From the NCBI GenBank assembly GCA_031552335.1, contig JAVBMQ010000008.1, positions 1 through 64,000 of the forward strand: a stretch of DNA of 64,000 nucleotides, read 5' to 3'. Below the pieces are notes generated by a model. It did no database searches, was not told where the DNA came from, and worked only from the letters and a program-made list of their open reading frames with translations. Shown in pieces: positions 45,225 to 55,246 of the stretch (the stretch's first letter is position 1; each line of letters starts with the position of its first letter). Source of the DNA: JAISFI01 sp031552335 (GTDB taxonomy: Bacteria > Bacteroidota > Bacteroidia > Bacteroidales > Azobacteroidaceae). Both the position numbers and the translations under genes were made by a program.

Positions 45225-47759
45225 TTATATTAACGTCTTCAAAATAGATACATCTTTTTCTCCTTTAGATTTAACATTGATTATCAACAATCCCTTTTGT
45301 TGAAGAAGAACAGTATCCGAAAAAGCATTGAAGCGGGAAAGCAGTTTTCCTTCCGGATTGTAAATCAGGATTTCACTTCCTGGGATTACATTTTTCAGAT
45401 AATGACTATTTCCTATCTGAATGACAGAAACGGTTTGTTTTTGCTGTTTATCTGTTTTTTCAATAGAGGAACCTTCTTCCGGAGAAAGACGATATAATCC
45501 GGCTCCATGATATGGGATATCCGTAGCAAACTCATTTCCTGAAAATGTTCCGAGATCCTTTTTCTTCCACATATCCCTGACTTTTACCGGGCCCTCAAAG
45601 CCTAAAGCAGTCAGATCGACCGGGACTGTACGTACTTCATTATTTACAGAAGGATCTTCTGTAAATACCATAAATTCTATGGTTACTCCATTGGGGGCAC
45701 TCAATACTTCATCATCAAATCCGCATAAGGCAGTGAATTTGGTATAGCCTGCGGGTAAGTTGTATTCTATGATGGAATATGCATTTACTCCGATACCATT
45801 GGTATAGGTAGTTCCGTTTACTTTCAATGCATTACCATCGAGGCTCTTATTTTTCATCACTGATCCGTAACCACTTGTTGTCTGCACCCAACTCAGGCTG
45901 GTTAGCAATGTATTGGTTCCATCAGGTTTTGAGATCGTCGGATTGATCCAGTCTCCATGATCATAATTGAAATTGTCTCCGGCATCTGTTACCACGAGGT
46001 ATAGTTTTTTTGCATCAGTTATATCAGCTTCGAGGTTGACACCTTCTCTCTGGATGTTGCGGCTGATCTTGCCGGAATTAGCAATTGCCCTGTCCGGATT
46101 GACTTTACGCAAGGTAGGATCTGTATTAAAGACAAAGAATTCTACAGTAGCTCCTCCGGTTTGATCTGTACCTCCCTGGTCTAAACCGGCAAATGTTTTA
46201 AATCCGGTATAGCCTTCCGGGATGATGTAGTGAATAACCGATTGGGAATGTGTACCGATACCGGTGGTAAATGTCTTGTTTAAGATTCTCAGGGAATTTC
46301 CGGAAATACTTTTATTTTTAGTTACCGTTCCCCAACCGGAGCTTGCACTTTCCCAATTCAGGTCGGTCAGCCGGAGAGTATCTCCGGATTCATTATAAAC
46401 AACTGGAGAAATCCAGTCTGCATGGTCATTATCAAAGTTATCGCCGCCATCACTTACTATCAGATACAGATTTTTTGTGTTTTCGGGGAGAGAAATTTCT
46501 ATGTCTACTCCGTAGTTATCGGTCAACCGGGAAATTAATCCACTGCGATATAAAGCCTTTTCAGGTCTGATAAATCCGTTATCACCCGTAAAAAATAATG
46601 CTAAAAATTTGTCTTTACTATCAGCGTCATCTGCTGTCCAGGCAATCACTTCATTTTGATTATACCACTGTTTGTTGTTGTACGAATTTTTATGCATATA
46701 TAAAACTTCTTCATTCGTCAGAAGAGAATTTGTAAAAGCATCATTATTGGGAAGATTTCCTCCAAACATCAAGGGTGATTTGAAGATGGTAAACAGAGAC
46801 ATCAGGGAGTATTGTTCCGGCTGGGTGAATTTTGTCATCCGGCTGTTGTTGCGCAAATCTATACGTCCGAGAGGAAGCATATCTGCGTCCGGCCAGGCTC
46901 CCGGATAAATGTAAGGCGCCCATTTGTTGCATACCTCAAACTGATAAGCCAATTGGTCCCAGTTGTCCCAGAAATCATCTACCGTACGCCACATATTGGC
47001 ATGACCTCTGGCATGTTCTGCTTTGTCTACAGGCGTTTCTCCGGGCGACATACTTAACACAATCGGGCGACCGGTTTTGTCTATTGCATTACGTATCAAT
47101 TCAATTTCTTCCTGATGATACGGACGGGAAAGGTCGTCTATCTTGATAAAATCCACCTCCCAGGAAGCATAGAGTTCGAATATGGAGTTATAATATTCCT
47201 GGGCACCAGACTTGTTTGCCAGGATTGTGTAATTATCTTTTAACCAGGTACATTGTAAATTTGTTGAATAAATATCTGCCGCCGTTATTCCGGTAGTCCC
47301 TTTGATCGGAAGTTTCTTTTGAACAGCTTCTTTGGGAATACCGCGCATGATATGGATTCCGAATTTTAAACCTTTTCCGTGAATATAATCAGCCAGAGGT
47401 TTAAATCCGGCGCCTCCTGCGGAGGAAGGAAAACGATTGGTTGCAGGCACATATCTTCCGTATTCATCGATACAATAAATAGGATTTGTCTGGTTATAAT
47501 AAAAACCGGTTTGATTTTCAACAAACCAACGGATGTCAACGACTATATATTCCCAACCATATTCTTTCAGGTGAGTAGCCATATAGTCAACATTGGCTTT
47601 TACCTCCGATTCTACGACTGCAGGACCATAACAATCCCAGCTGGTCCAACCCATTGGAGGAGTTAATGCCCATTGATGAAAATCAGGGCCTTTATCTGTC
47701 TGCGCATAAATATAACAACTGAATATAATTGCCAGACAGGAGAGGATTGCTTTTTTCAT
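45225..47759 (-). CDS. GH27 alpha-galactosidase-type enzyme with two NPCBM domains
   Basis: 844 residues, signal peptide (to AQ20). GH27 barrel about 25-400: LTPPMGWTSWDCYG opening, nucleophile Asp208 (IKIDDL) and acid/base in WRTVDDFWDNW (Asp261/262). Two NPCBM-like galactose-binding beta-sandwich modules follow (about 435-560 and 580-710, each with DGGDNFDNDHADW or DAGDNFNYDHGDW). The C-terminal about 80 residues end in a beta tail that may be a degenerate T9SS-type domain. GH27 members cleave alpha-galactosides or beta-L-arabinopyranosides; the latter would also fit this locus. Confidence 0.85.
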   Translation of the reverse strand: MKKAILSCLAIIFSCYIYAQTDKGPDFHQWALTPPMGWTSWDCYGPAVVESEVKANVDYMATHLKEYGWEYIVVDIRWFVENQTGFYYNQTNPIYCIDEYGRYVPATNRFPSSAGGAGFKPLADYIHGKGLKFGIHIMRGIPKEAVQKKLPIKGTTGITAADIYSTNLQCTWLKDNYTILANKSGAQEYYNSIFELYASWEVDFIKIDDLSRPYHQEEIELIRNAIDKTGRPIVLSMSPGETPVDKAEHARGHANMWRTVDDFWDNWDQLAYQFEVCNKWAPYIYPGAWPDADMLPLGRIDLRNNSRMTKFTQPEQYSLMSLFTIFKSPLMFGGNLPNNDAFTNSLLTNEEVLYMHKNSYNNKQWYNQNEVIAWTADDADSKDKFLALFFTGDNGFIRPEKALYRSGLISRLTDNYGVDIEISLPENTKNLYLIVSDGGDNFDNDHADWISPVVYNESGDTLRLTDLNWESASSGWGTVTKNKSISGNSLRILNKTFTTGIGTHSQSVIHYIIPEGYTGFKTFAGLDQGGTDQTGGATVEFFVFNTDPTLRKVNPDRAIANSGKISRNIQREGVNLEADITDAKKLYLVVTDAGDNFNYDHGDWINPTISKPDGTNTLLTSLSWVQTTSGYGSVMKNKSLDGNALKVNGTTYTNGIGVNAYSIIEYNLPAGYTKFTALCGFDDEVLSAPNGVTIEFMVFTEDPSVNNEVRTVPVDLTALGFEGPVKVRDMWKKKDLGTFSGNEFATDIPYHGAGLYRLSPEEGSSIEKTDKQQKQTVSVIQIGNSHYLKNVIPGSEILIYNPEGKLLSRFNAFSDTVLLQQKGLLIINVKSKGEKDVSILKTLI

Positions 47760-47788
47760 ATAAGATTAAATTAAAGATTATTGTTGGA

Positions 47789-47796
47789 CAAATGTA
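47789..47796 (-). promoter_or_regulatory. Candidate -7 element TACATTTG
   Basis: The minus strand reads TACATTTG 30 bases before the GH27 ATG at 47759. Confidence 0.4.
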
Positions 47797-47869
47797 ATAC
47801 TTTTTGGGTTAAGAATTAAGAGTTTAAGAGATAAATTCTGAACCGGGTATAAGCGTTGTTATAATCATT

Positions 47870-47974
47870 TGGCGTAAACGTTCGGCGTAGTCTGTGACTA
47901 CGTCGTTGCTGTAAGCAACGCAAAGCGTCATTGTAATTAGACGTAGTCACAGACTACGCCGAACGCTTACGCCA
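47870..47974. repeat. Intergenic repeat family B, copy B1 (35-base inverted repeat)
   Basis: Arms 47870-47904 and 47940-47974 match in reverse complement with one mismatch. Each arm contains the palindrome GTAGTCTGTGACTAC, and the loop contains GTTGCTGTAAGCAAC. The AT-rich flank to the left (TTTAAGAGATAAATTCTGAA) is also found beside copy B2. It lies between GH27 (start side) and the GNAT gene (end side). Confidence 0.9.
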
Positions 47975-48042
47975 GATTCCAAAAACAATAACACTTAATT
48001 AAAAAGTTAAACCCCTAAATAGATTCCCTGAATAATACTATT

Positions 48043-48531
48043 TCAGATTATCTTCTGCCAATGCCCCACGTCTTGCCATTGGTCAAATTTCCAACCGATT
48101 TCTTTCATGTAAGAAATTTGTTTGAATCCGAATTTTTCGTGTAACCGGACACTTCCTTCATTTGGAAGGGTAATACCTGAAATCAATACATGAATTTTAC
48201 TTTTATCTATGTGCATCAAAAGGTGTTCAAACAATTGTGTCCCATAACCTTTCCCTGTTTCATCCTTATCAAAATAGATGCTTACTTCAGCAGTGCTGTC
48301 ATATGCATGACGGCTATTCCAGGTATGAGTATAATAATATCCGATTATTTTATTGTCGTTCTCTCCAACATAAAAAGGATGTCCCGAATGAATAATATCA
48401 TTGATCCGTTGTTTCATTTCAGTTTCTGAGACAGGTACAGTTTCGAAAGTTACAGCCGTATTTTCAATATAATAGTTGTAAATATTACAAATAGCCTGGG
48501 CATCATCTGATGTTGCTTTTCTTATATTCAT
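48043..48531 (-). CDS. GNAT-family N-acetyltransferase (phosphinothricin-acetyltransferase-like)
   Basis: 162 residues, cytoplasmic. GNAT motifs: NIYNYYIENTAVTFET N-terminal helix, RHAYDSTAEVSIYFDKD strand, the acetyl-CoA loop DETGKGYGTQLFEHLL, and LHEKFGFKQISYMKEIG. The pattern fits the PAT/MnaT group, which acetylates small amino-acid-like amines. It follows the methyltransferase by 23 bases, so probably the same operon; unrelated to the glycan locus. Confidence 0.85.
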   Translation of the reverse strand: MNIRKATSDDAQAICNIYNYYIENTAVTFETVPVSETEMKQRINDIIHSGHPFYVGENDNKIIGYYYTHTWNSRHAYDSTAEVSIYFDKDETGKGYGTQLFEHLLMHIDKSKIHVLISGITLPNEGSVRLHEKFGFKQISYMKEIGWKFDQWQDVGHWQKII

Positions 48532-48554
48532 TCTCAGGTACTTTAACTAGAGTT

Positions 48555-49550
48555 TTATCGTTCTTTCTTTATTATTAATAAAATGAGTGGCGCAAACATC
48601 ATTCCCGTTTTGCCGGAATATCGAATAAGGAAATTCATTATTCTGGCAATCCAGGATGAGATAAAGTTGTTTCTGTTATCATTATAAAAACCACTCTTAA
48701 AAGCGACGCAGAAGTGGTTTTTCTTTAAAATTGTCCGGTATTGTTTTAAAGAAAGGATCCTTTCCGACCAATTTCCGGTTGCAGGGTCACAGGTATTATA
48801 TTGATCAATTTCTACAATAGCATGCTTCCCTGTCTTAATATATCTGTCCATATACTGAATGATATCTTTGTATATCAACCCTCTGGTCTTTGTCGCTATC
48901 TCGTCTATTTCAGGAGGTGATATTTCCGGATATTTTTCCTGTAAAAATTTCTTTCTTTCGGTAAAATAAACTGTTCTATCTTCCTTTATCATGTCTTTCC
49001 TGAGTCTTTTAGATTTCAGGAAATTGAGCGGATTAGATCCTGTTGTAAAAACCATTGAGATATCAGCATTCAAGGCATATAAATCAGCAAAAAAAGTATC
49101 TAAATTATATACATGTTCTATTAAATCTGTAGATATCAGATAGGGAGGGATGATATTGTTTGCTTTGCAAAATGATAACAATTCAGGGGATGAACCTTCT
49201 ATGATAATGTCAGGTCCGAATCCGGTTTTCTCTTTCAAAAGGGTAACCGTTTTTACAGATAACGGATTTAGATCACAGTATATTACATTCAATCCCAGCT
49301 TTTTAAGGAAAAGACTCAGGAAACCGTGGCCACCACCAAAATCAATAATATAACCTTCTGGAACTTCTTGAGAAATTAAATAGCTCAATGAGTTTTCATA
49401 TATTTTGAAATAAAAATCAATATGAAGAAGTATACGATTGATATAATTTAAATTATACTCACTGATATCCAATTGAGAATAATCAATTTTCCGGATAGCG
49501 GAAATTGTGTCCCCCATGGCATTTTTGAAATGCTCTTTTTTTACAAACAT
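48555..49550 (-). CDS. Class I SAM-dependent methyltransferase
   Basis: 331 residues, no signal peptide. The SAM-binding motif I is GYIIDFGGGHGFLSLFL (about 90-105), followed by NVIYCDLNPLSVKTV (acidic end of strand 2) and STDLIEHVYNLDTFF (motif around strand 4). The C-terminal 100 residues include a hydrophobic helix. The substrate is unknown; neighbours give no clue beyond the downstream acetyltransferase. A candidate -7 element (TATTTTTG, minus, 49578-49585) is about 28 bases upstream. Confidence 0.75.
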   Translation of the reverse strand: MFVKKEHFKNAMGDTISAIRKIDYSQLDISEYNLNYINRILLHIDFYFKIYENSLSYLISQEVPEGYIIDFGGGHGFLSLFLKKLGLNVIYCDLNPLSVKTVTLLKEKTGFGPDIIIEGSSPELLSFCKANNIIPPYLISTDLIEHVYNLDTFFADLYALNADISMVFTTGSNPLNFLKSKRLRKDMIKEDRTVYFTERKKFLQEKYPEISPPEIDEIATKTRGLIYKDIIQYMDRYIKTGKHAIVEIDQYNTCDPATGNWSERILSLKQYRTILKKNHFCVAFKSGFYNDNRNNFISSWIARIMNFLIRYSGKTGMMFAPLILLIIKKER

Positions 49551-49577
49551 GATTTATCCATTTTTATTCCTGTCTGA

Positions 49578-49585
49578 CAAAAATA
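49578..49585 (-). promoter_or_regulatory. Candidate -7 element TATTTTTG
   Basis: The minus strand reads TATTTTTG about 28 bases before the methyltransferase ATG. It separates this gene from the GH31 gene upstream. Confidence 0.4.
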
Positions 49586-49649
49586 AGTCTTTTTATCCAG
49601 AATTACATCAGAATATACCTTCAATATACACGAGGGTTATCAAAAGTCA

Positions 49650-51995
49650 TTAAGCCACGAATTTCACTACTACCTCTTTACCGCTATAAGAAATAATCTT
49701 GTCAAATCTGGTAGTCTCAGTATCTCCCGCAGACTTTCCCGATTCCATCATTACAATCCGGAATTTCCGGTTCTTCAACATCCCCGGAAAATCTCCTTTT
49801 CTGTTACCAATGGTAAGGGTCTTCGAAGATTCATTCCAACTAAGCGGAATCTCCGAAAATCGGCCATTTTCGTAATTATAATTATCAAATTCGTCTTCAT
49901 ACAATACAAATTGACCATCAGCTCCCGGATATATTCTCAACTCTAGCTCTTTCCAGTTTTTTTCTGAAGAATATTGTACTTTAGGTCCCCAGGGAAGGAT
50001 AGTTCCGGCTTTGATATATATAGGCATAATATCTTTAGGAACGTCTCTGTCAACAGATTGTCCTCCGGTAAGTTTGTTGTTTGTCCAGAAATCATACCAA
50101 TCACTGCCTTTGGGAAGATAAACCTTCCAACTTTTCACATCCGGTTTAGTTACCGGAGCAACCAGGATCGAACGGCCAAATAAAAATTCACTACCCAAAT
50201 CATGTGTATTTTTATCTGCCGGAAAATCCATCACCAAAGCACGCATAAATGTTCCGTTATATTGGCTGACATCCCATGATGTACTGTAGATATAGGGCAA
50301 TAATCTGTATCTCAGATTGATAAAACGTTCGATTCCATCAAAACACCATTCTCCCCGTTCTCCGAAATTCCAGATTTCCCGTGGAACCTCCGTACCATGT
50401 GAACGCATCATCGGAGAAAAAGTACCGAATTGTAACCAACGTAAATATAACTCCTGATATTCCGGATTCTTGGCACCCCCATTTGCATTCCAGCGACCGG
50501 CAAAAAATCCGCCTATATCACTGTTCCAATTCGGAATACCCATCAGGGTATAATTCAATGCTGCAGGAATTTGTTTCTCAAGCATATCCCAGGTAGATGT
50601 AACATCTCCGCTCCATGTATTTGATCCGTAACGCTGTTGTCCTATAAATCCCGAGCGGGTAAGGATTACCACACGTTTGTCTTTTGTTTCTGCTTTCTGG
50701 TGAGTAGCGATACCAGAATTATGCATCAGAGAATACGCATTTTTGACGCTTCTGTAGGAACCTGAATGAGTAGGAAGATTATAATCAGACTCTTTCCTTT
50801 CAATATGGTCAGGTTCTGTCGAATCCAACCACCAACCATCATTTCCTATATAACTGAAGATGCCTTTATTCAAATATTTCCAATAGATATCAAGTGCTTC
50901 AGGGTTATATACATCATATGGGCAAGCTCCGCTTTTTGGGGGCCAGGTAAGGAATTTGATCATCATATTTTTACTATCTAACTCCTTGTATTGTTCGGTT
51001 TTCGGACCAAAGCCCGGCCAGGTTACAATCAATAATTTTGCATGATTCTTATGAATTTCATCAATCCATTTTTGTGGATTTGGAAAACGTTCTTTATCAA
51101 AACTCTGTGAATTCCATGCACTGTCGGTTTTGTTATATTCCGGCCAATAACGCCAGTCCTGGATCATTACATCTATCGGGATTTGTAAATCCCTGTATTT
51201 CTTCAATACATTCAGACTTTCATCTTGTGTTGTATAGCGTTCTTTACTTTGAAAATATCCGTATGCCCACAATGGGAGCATAGGCGCTTTCCCTGTCAGA
51301 TCACGCATGCAGGCAATGACTCCATCTGCATTCTTTCCATACATGAAATAGTAATCCGCACAATGTCCCAGTCCTTCGAAAGAAAGTTCCTGAGGGTTAT
51401 CATTGAAATCGGAAATAGAATAATTGTCCCAATACAAAGCATATCCTTTGATTGACATAAAATAAGGAGAGTATGTAAACATATTCTCGTTTTGCATATG
51501 ATGCTTTGAATTCCGGCGACTCATATGATTGTCCATGATTTGTCCTACGCCATAGATTGCTTCATCTTTATCTAATAAAAAAGCTTCTTTTATAGTATAA
51601 GAAGGGGTTCCGGCATCATTTTTAGGAGTAAATTGTGTTCCATAATCTTTATCCAGCAACAAAGATTCACCTGCCGGATTATAAAAATGAACAGCGCCAC
51701 TTTTTTTATTCAGTTTTACCTGTAATTCAGCACTTTTCATTGTCAGGAAATCCCCATTTTCGGAAAATGTAACAGAAATTTGTTCCGGATTTTTAGTCAC
51801 AACCAGACTTTTTTTCTCATAAGGTTTTCCTTCCGGTGTTTTATATATCCGGACGATGGAAGGAGTATAAAATTCAATACTGATATCCATTCCTTGTGTA
51901 TTCCCTTTAACACCCTGCGGTGTTTGCTGAAAATATTGGGAAAAAAGTAGTTCTGTAGCAAATAAAGCTACCAATAACAAGATGTTTCTTTTCAT
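49650..51995 (-). CDS. GH31 alpha-glycosidase (alpha-xylosidase/alpha-glucosidase/alpha-galactosidase type)
   Basis: 781 residues, signal peptide (to FSQ20). An N-terminal beta-sandwich (galactose-mutarotase-like, about 25-225) is followed by the (beta/alpha)8 barrel with nucleophile Asp391 (WWLDSTEPD), acid/base Asp464 (WSGDV), and the catalytic-domain landmarks PIDVMIQDWRYWP and MGIPNWNSDIGGFF. C-terminal beta domains follow. The WLDSTEPD form occurs in alpha-xylosidases and in some bacterial GH31 members; specificity cannot be set. Separate transcription unit, with a candidate promoter at 52066-52073. Confidence 0.88.
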   Translation of the reverse strand: MKRNILLLVALFATELLFSQYFQQTPQGVKGNTQGMDISIEFYTPSIVRIYKTPEGKPYEKKSLVVTKNPEQISVTFSENGDFLTMKSAELQVKLNKKSGAVHFYNPAGESLLLDKDYGTQFTPKNDAGTPSYTIKEAFLLDKDEAIYGVGQIMDNHMSRRNSKHHMQNENMFTYSPYFMSIKGYALYWDNYSISDFNDNPQELSFEGLGHCADYYFMYGKNADGVIACMRDLTGKAPMLPLWAYGYFQSKERYTTQDESLNVLKKYRDLQIPIDVMIQDWRYWPEYNKTDSAWNSQSFDKERFPNPQKWIDEIHKNHAKLLIVTWPGFGPKTEQYKELDSKNMMIKFLTWPPKSGACPYDVYNPEALDIYWKYLNKGIFSYIGNDGWWLDSTEPDHIERKESDYNLPTHSGSYRSVKNAYSLMHNSGIATHQKAETKDKRVVILTRSGFIGQQRYGSNTWSGDVTSTWDMLEKQIPAALNYTLMGIPNWNSDIGGFFAGRWNANGGAKNPEYQELYLRWLQFGTFSPMMRSHGTEVPREIWNFGERGEWCFDGIERFINLRYRLLPYIYSTSWDVSQYNGTFMRALVMDFPADKNTHDLGSEFLFGRSILVAPVTKPDVKSWKVYLPKGSDWYDFWTNNKLTGGQSVDRDVPKDIMPIYIKAGTILPWGPKVQYSSEKNWKELELRIYPGADGQFVLYEDEFDNYNYENGRFSEIPLSWNESSKTLTIGNRKGDFPGMLKNRKFRIVMMESGKSAGDTETTRFDKIISYSGKEVVVKFVA

Positions 51996-52593
51996 GATAT
52001 AGACGATTAGTTTTTTCTATAAATTAAATCTGTCATGTTACTTGACAAATTCTTTATGCTGATTGCAAATATAGGCAAAGTAATTTAAAATATATGCTTT
52101 GTGAAGGATTCTTATGGATGATTTATTATATTGTTAATCCAGTAAAATACAATTTGATAAGTGTATATTCTCTTTACAGAGAAGCGATTCCGGAGGAAAG
52201 GAATGATAGAGATATTACAAAAACCTGCAATAAATTAATGTTTGTAAATCTTTCTATTTCTCCATGACAATCATCAATAATAGATTTTACAAGATATCAG
52301 GCAAGCGCTCAAAATTCCAAAAATATACCACAATACTACAAAATTTAGTACAACTATTTTATAATAAGATGTTTAAGTGTTAAACTATTTTTCTTATTAA
52401 AAAAAAAGATAGAATAATTTATTACTATTTTGGATTTTATTTGTATGTTGCATCCGTTTATTTTAACGTATTTTGTAACAAGGTTTGAAAGTGAAAAATT
52501 AGGAGTTAAAATGAAGGCTTAAGAGTCGATTGATGCTTCCATCATTGACATAATAACTCTTCATGAAAAACAGAATAAATAAATCATTTTATA
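51996..52593. other. Divergent intergenic region, 598 bases
   Basis: Between the minus-strand GH31 and plus-strand GH127 genes. It contains TATATTTG on the minus strand (52066-52073), a good -7 element for GH31 about 70 bases before its ATG. No convincing TAnnTTTG for GH127 was found on the plus strand (AAGGTTTG near 52480 is one mismatch away). No S-type motif, no credible gene, no long inverted repeat. Confidence 0.55.
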
Positions 52594-55059
52594 ATGAAGA
52601 AAATAGCTATGCTTTTGTCTGCAACTGTTACGTTATTCGCAGGATGCAGCAATAATACGAATGAACCAAACAATATTCAATTGGGGGAAATCAAAGAAGT
52701 TCCTTTTACCGATGTACATTTCACTGATGAGTTTTGGCTCCCGAGAATGGAGATCAACAGGACAGTTTCTATTCCGTCGGCATTTCACCAGTGTGAAATC
52801 AATGGCAGGTTCGATAATTTTGCTATTGCCGGTGGTTTGATGAAAGGAGAACATAAGGGCGATTTTTCTTTCGATGATACAGATCCTTATAAAATCATCG
52901 AAGGTGCTTCTTATTCATTAGCCCTGAAATATGATCCGAAATCAGATGCATATCTGGATAGTGTGATAACACTGATAGCAGCAGCTCAGGAACCGGATGG
53001 TTATCTGACTACTTGTGTAACCAATAAGTGTGAACGCCTTTCCGGCTGGTGGGGGAAATCCCGTTGGGAAAAGGTTAACAGTCATGAGTTATATAATTGC
53101 GGACATTTATATGAGGCTGCAGTGGCTCATTATAAAGCTACAGGAAAGAGGACTTTATTGGATGTGGCTCTGAAAAATGCAGACCTGATATGTGAGGTTT
53201 TTGGTCTTGGAGAAGATCAGATACATTATCCGTCAGGACATCCGATTATTGAAATGGCTTTGGTGAAGATTTATAATGTTACAGGTGATGAAAAGTATTT
53301 AAAACAGGCCAGATATTTTGTTGATGAGGCCGGACGTTTTTCTAACGGACGTAAACCGAGTCCGTATAGCCAGGATCATAAACCGATATTGGAACAGGAT
53401 GAGATTGCAGGACATGCTGTCAGGGCCGGTTATCTTTATTCCGGAGCCACGGATGTTGCTTCGACGCAACATGATGGAAAGTTGTTTGATGCCATCAAAC
53501 GGGTCTGGGAAAATATGGCAGGTAAAAAATTGTATATCAATGGGGGTATCGGTTCCCGTGCACAGGGAGAGGGTTTTGGCCCTAATTACGAGTTGAATAA
53601 TTTCAATAATTATTGTGAAACTTGTGCTTCCATTGCTAATGTGTACTGGAATCAGAGGATGTTTTTGGCTACAGGAGAATCTAAATATGCCGATGTGATG
53701 GAAAGAGCGCTTTATAATGGAGTTATTTCCGGAGTTTCTTTGAGTGGAGATAAATTCTTTTATGACAATCCTTTAGCTTCTGATGGCGGACATGAACGGG
53801 CTCCCTGGTTTGGTTGTGCCTGTTGTCCGGGTAATGTGACCCGTTTTATGGCTTCTGTTCCTAATTATGCGTATGCTGTCAATAATAAAGATATTTATGT
53901 AAATTTGTATGTGGAAGGAAATGCCAGAATAAAGACGGAGAATAATGAAGTGGAATTGATCCAAAAAACTAAATATCCCTGGGAAGGAGATGTCGAAATG
54001 ACTGTTAATCCATTAACAACCGGAAAATTTGCATTGAAATTGCGTGTTCCGGGATGGGCCAAAAATCAGCCGACTCCTTTTGATTTGTATCAATATGTAG
54101 ATGGGGCTAATCCTGAAGTAAAAATATCTGTCAACGGAAAAGAAGTTAAGAAAAAAATGCAAGATGGTTATGCCGTGGTAGACAGGGATTGGAAACAAGG
54201 AGATAAAGTGACAATTCAGATGGATATGCCGGTCAGAAGGGTGCAGGCTCATCCGGAAGTAAAATATGATGAGGGATTGTTGTGTATGGAACGCGGACCG
54301 GTATTGTATGCTTTGGAAAGTATCGACCAGCCCAAGGAATATTTGTTTGATATTGTTATTCCCAGAAATTCAAAAATCAATGCGCATTATGAAAAAGATT
54401 TATTGAAAGGGGTGGTAGTTCTTGATGGAGATGCTTATGCGGTAGAAAAAGATTCTGCCAGCGGCAATCAGATAGAAAAACAATTTACGTTCAAAGCGGT
54501 TCCTTACAGTACCTGGAATAACCGTGGACGCGGACAGTTGGTGGTATGGACTCCCGAAAAAACCGAATATGCAATTGTGAAGCCGGAACCAACGATTGCT
54601 TCCAAGGCATATCAGGTAGGAGGCTGGGGTTATAATGATCAGTTTGAGCCTAAATCTTCGGCCGATATCAATACTCCTTATCACTATTGGTGGTTGAAAA
54701 CGGGAACAGAGGAGTCCATCGGATATAAATTTAAGAAACCTGAAAAGGTATCAACCGTAGAAGTTTATTGGTTGGCATTCGATCATTATGATGTGATTTA
54801 TAAGGCTCCCGAGTCATGGAAACTCTTGTATAAAGATGGAAATTCCTGGAAAGAGGTGCAAAATCCGACAGCATACGGAACTGCAATTGATCAATATAAT
54901 AAAGTACAGTTTGATCCCGTAACAACTACCGAACTGAAGATGGTAGTACAATTACAGCGCCCTGTTTCGGAAGTAACAACAGAAGAAAAGGGTCCGCAAA
55001 TCGTGGATGTGGGCCGCAGAGGATTTTCCGGAGGGGTAATAGAATGGAAAGTTTATTAA
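52594..55059 (+). CDS. GH127 beta-L-arabinofuranosidase, lipoprotein
   Basis: 821 residues with a lipobox LFAGCSN (Cys18), so membrane-anchored. DUF1680/GH127 catalytic (alpha/alpha)6 barrel: YKIIEGASYSLA, SHELYNCGHLYEAAVAHY, and the zinc/cysteine site Glu342 and Cys344 (CETCASIANVYW) with Cys410-Cys411 (FGCACCPGN). Beta domains follow; the last about 140 residues are a discoidin-like appendage (STVEVYWLAFDHYD). It removes terminal beta-L-arabinofuranosyl residues, for example beta-1,2-linked Araf on hydroxyproline. Close paralogue of 58007-60421 two genes downstream. Confidence 0.9.
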   Translation: MKKIAMLLSATVTLFAGCSNNTNEPNNIQLGEIKEVPFTDVHFTDEFWLPRMEINRTVSIPSAFHQCEINGRFDNFAIAGGLMKGEHKGDFSFDDTDPYKIIEGASYSLALKYDPKSDAYLDSVITLIAAAQEPDGYLTTCVTNKCERLSGWWGKSRWEKVNSHELYNCGHLYEAAVAHYKATGKRTLLDVALKNADLICEVFGLGEDQIHYPSGHPIIEMALVKIYNVTGDEKYLKQARYFVDEAGRFSNGRKPSPYSQDHKPILEQDEIAGHAVRAGYLYSGATDVASTQHDGKLFDAIKRVWENMAGKKLYINGGIGSRAQGEGFGPNYELNNFNNYCETCASIANVYWNQRMFLATGESKYADVMERALYNGVISGVSLSGDKFFYDNPLASDGGHERAPWFGCACCPGNVTRFMASVPNYAYAVNNKDIYVNLYVEGNARIKTENNEVELIQKTKYPWEGDVEMTVNPLTTGKFALKLRVPGWAKNQPTPFDLYQYVDGANPEVKISVNGKEVKKKMQDGYAVVDRDWKQGDKVTIQMDMPVRRVQAHPEVKYDEGLLCMERGPVLYALESIDQPKEYLFDIVIPRNSKINAHYEKDLLKGVVVLDGDAYAVEKDSASGNQIEKQFTFKAVPYSTWNNRGRGQLVVWTPEKTEYAIVKPEPTIASKAYQVGGWGYNDQFEPKSSADINTPYHYWWLKTGTEESIGYKFKKPEKVSTVEVYWLAFDHYDVIYKAPESWKLLYKDGNSWKEVQNPTAYGTAIDQYNKVQFDPVTTTELKMVVQLQRPVSEVTTEEKGPQIVDVGRRGFSGGVIEWKVY

Positions 55060-55082
55060 TAATCAGTTAAGAGTTATTTTTT

Positions 55083-55203
55083 CCGAAATTCGGCGTAAAC
55101 GTTCGGCGTAGTCTGTGACTACGTCGTATTATAAAGAAGCTTTGTGTTGCTTTTAGCAACGATGTAGTCACAGACTATGCCGAACGCTTACACCGAGCTT
55201 CGG
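55083..55203. repeat. Intergenic repeat family B, copy B2
   Basis: Arms 55091-55126 and 55160-55195 match in reverse complement at 32 of 36 positions; pairing partly extends outwards (CCGAA / TTCGG). The arm sequence is nearly that of copy B1 at 47870-47974. It sits between GH127 and the GH97 gene, both plus strand, so it may weaken read-through. Confidence 0.88.
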
Positions 55204-55246
55204 GATTTATCTCTTAAATTCTTAATTTTTAGCGAACTAAATAAAT

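Noticed and set aside
47811..47840. An S-type motif upstream of the GH27 promoter
   Set aside because: The nearby AGTTTAAG resembles part of the block but is displaced by four bases and belongs to the AT-rich flank of repeat B1.
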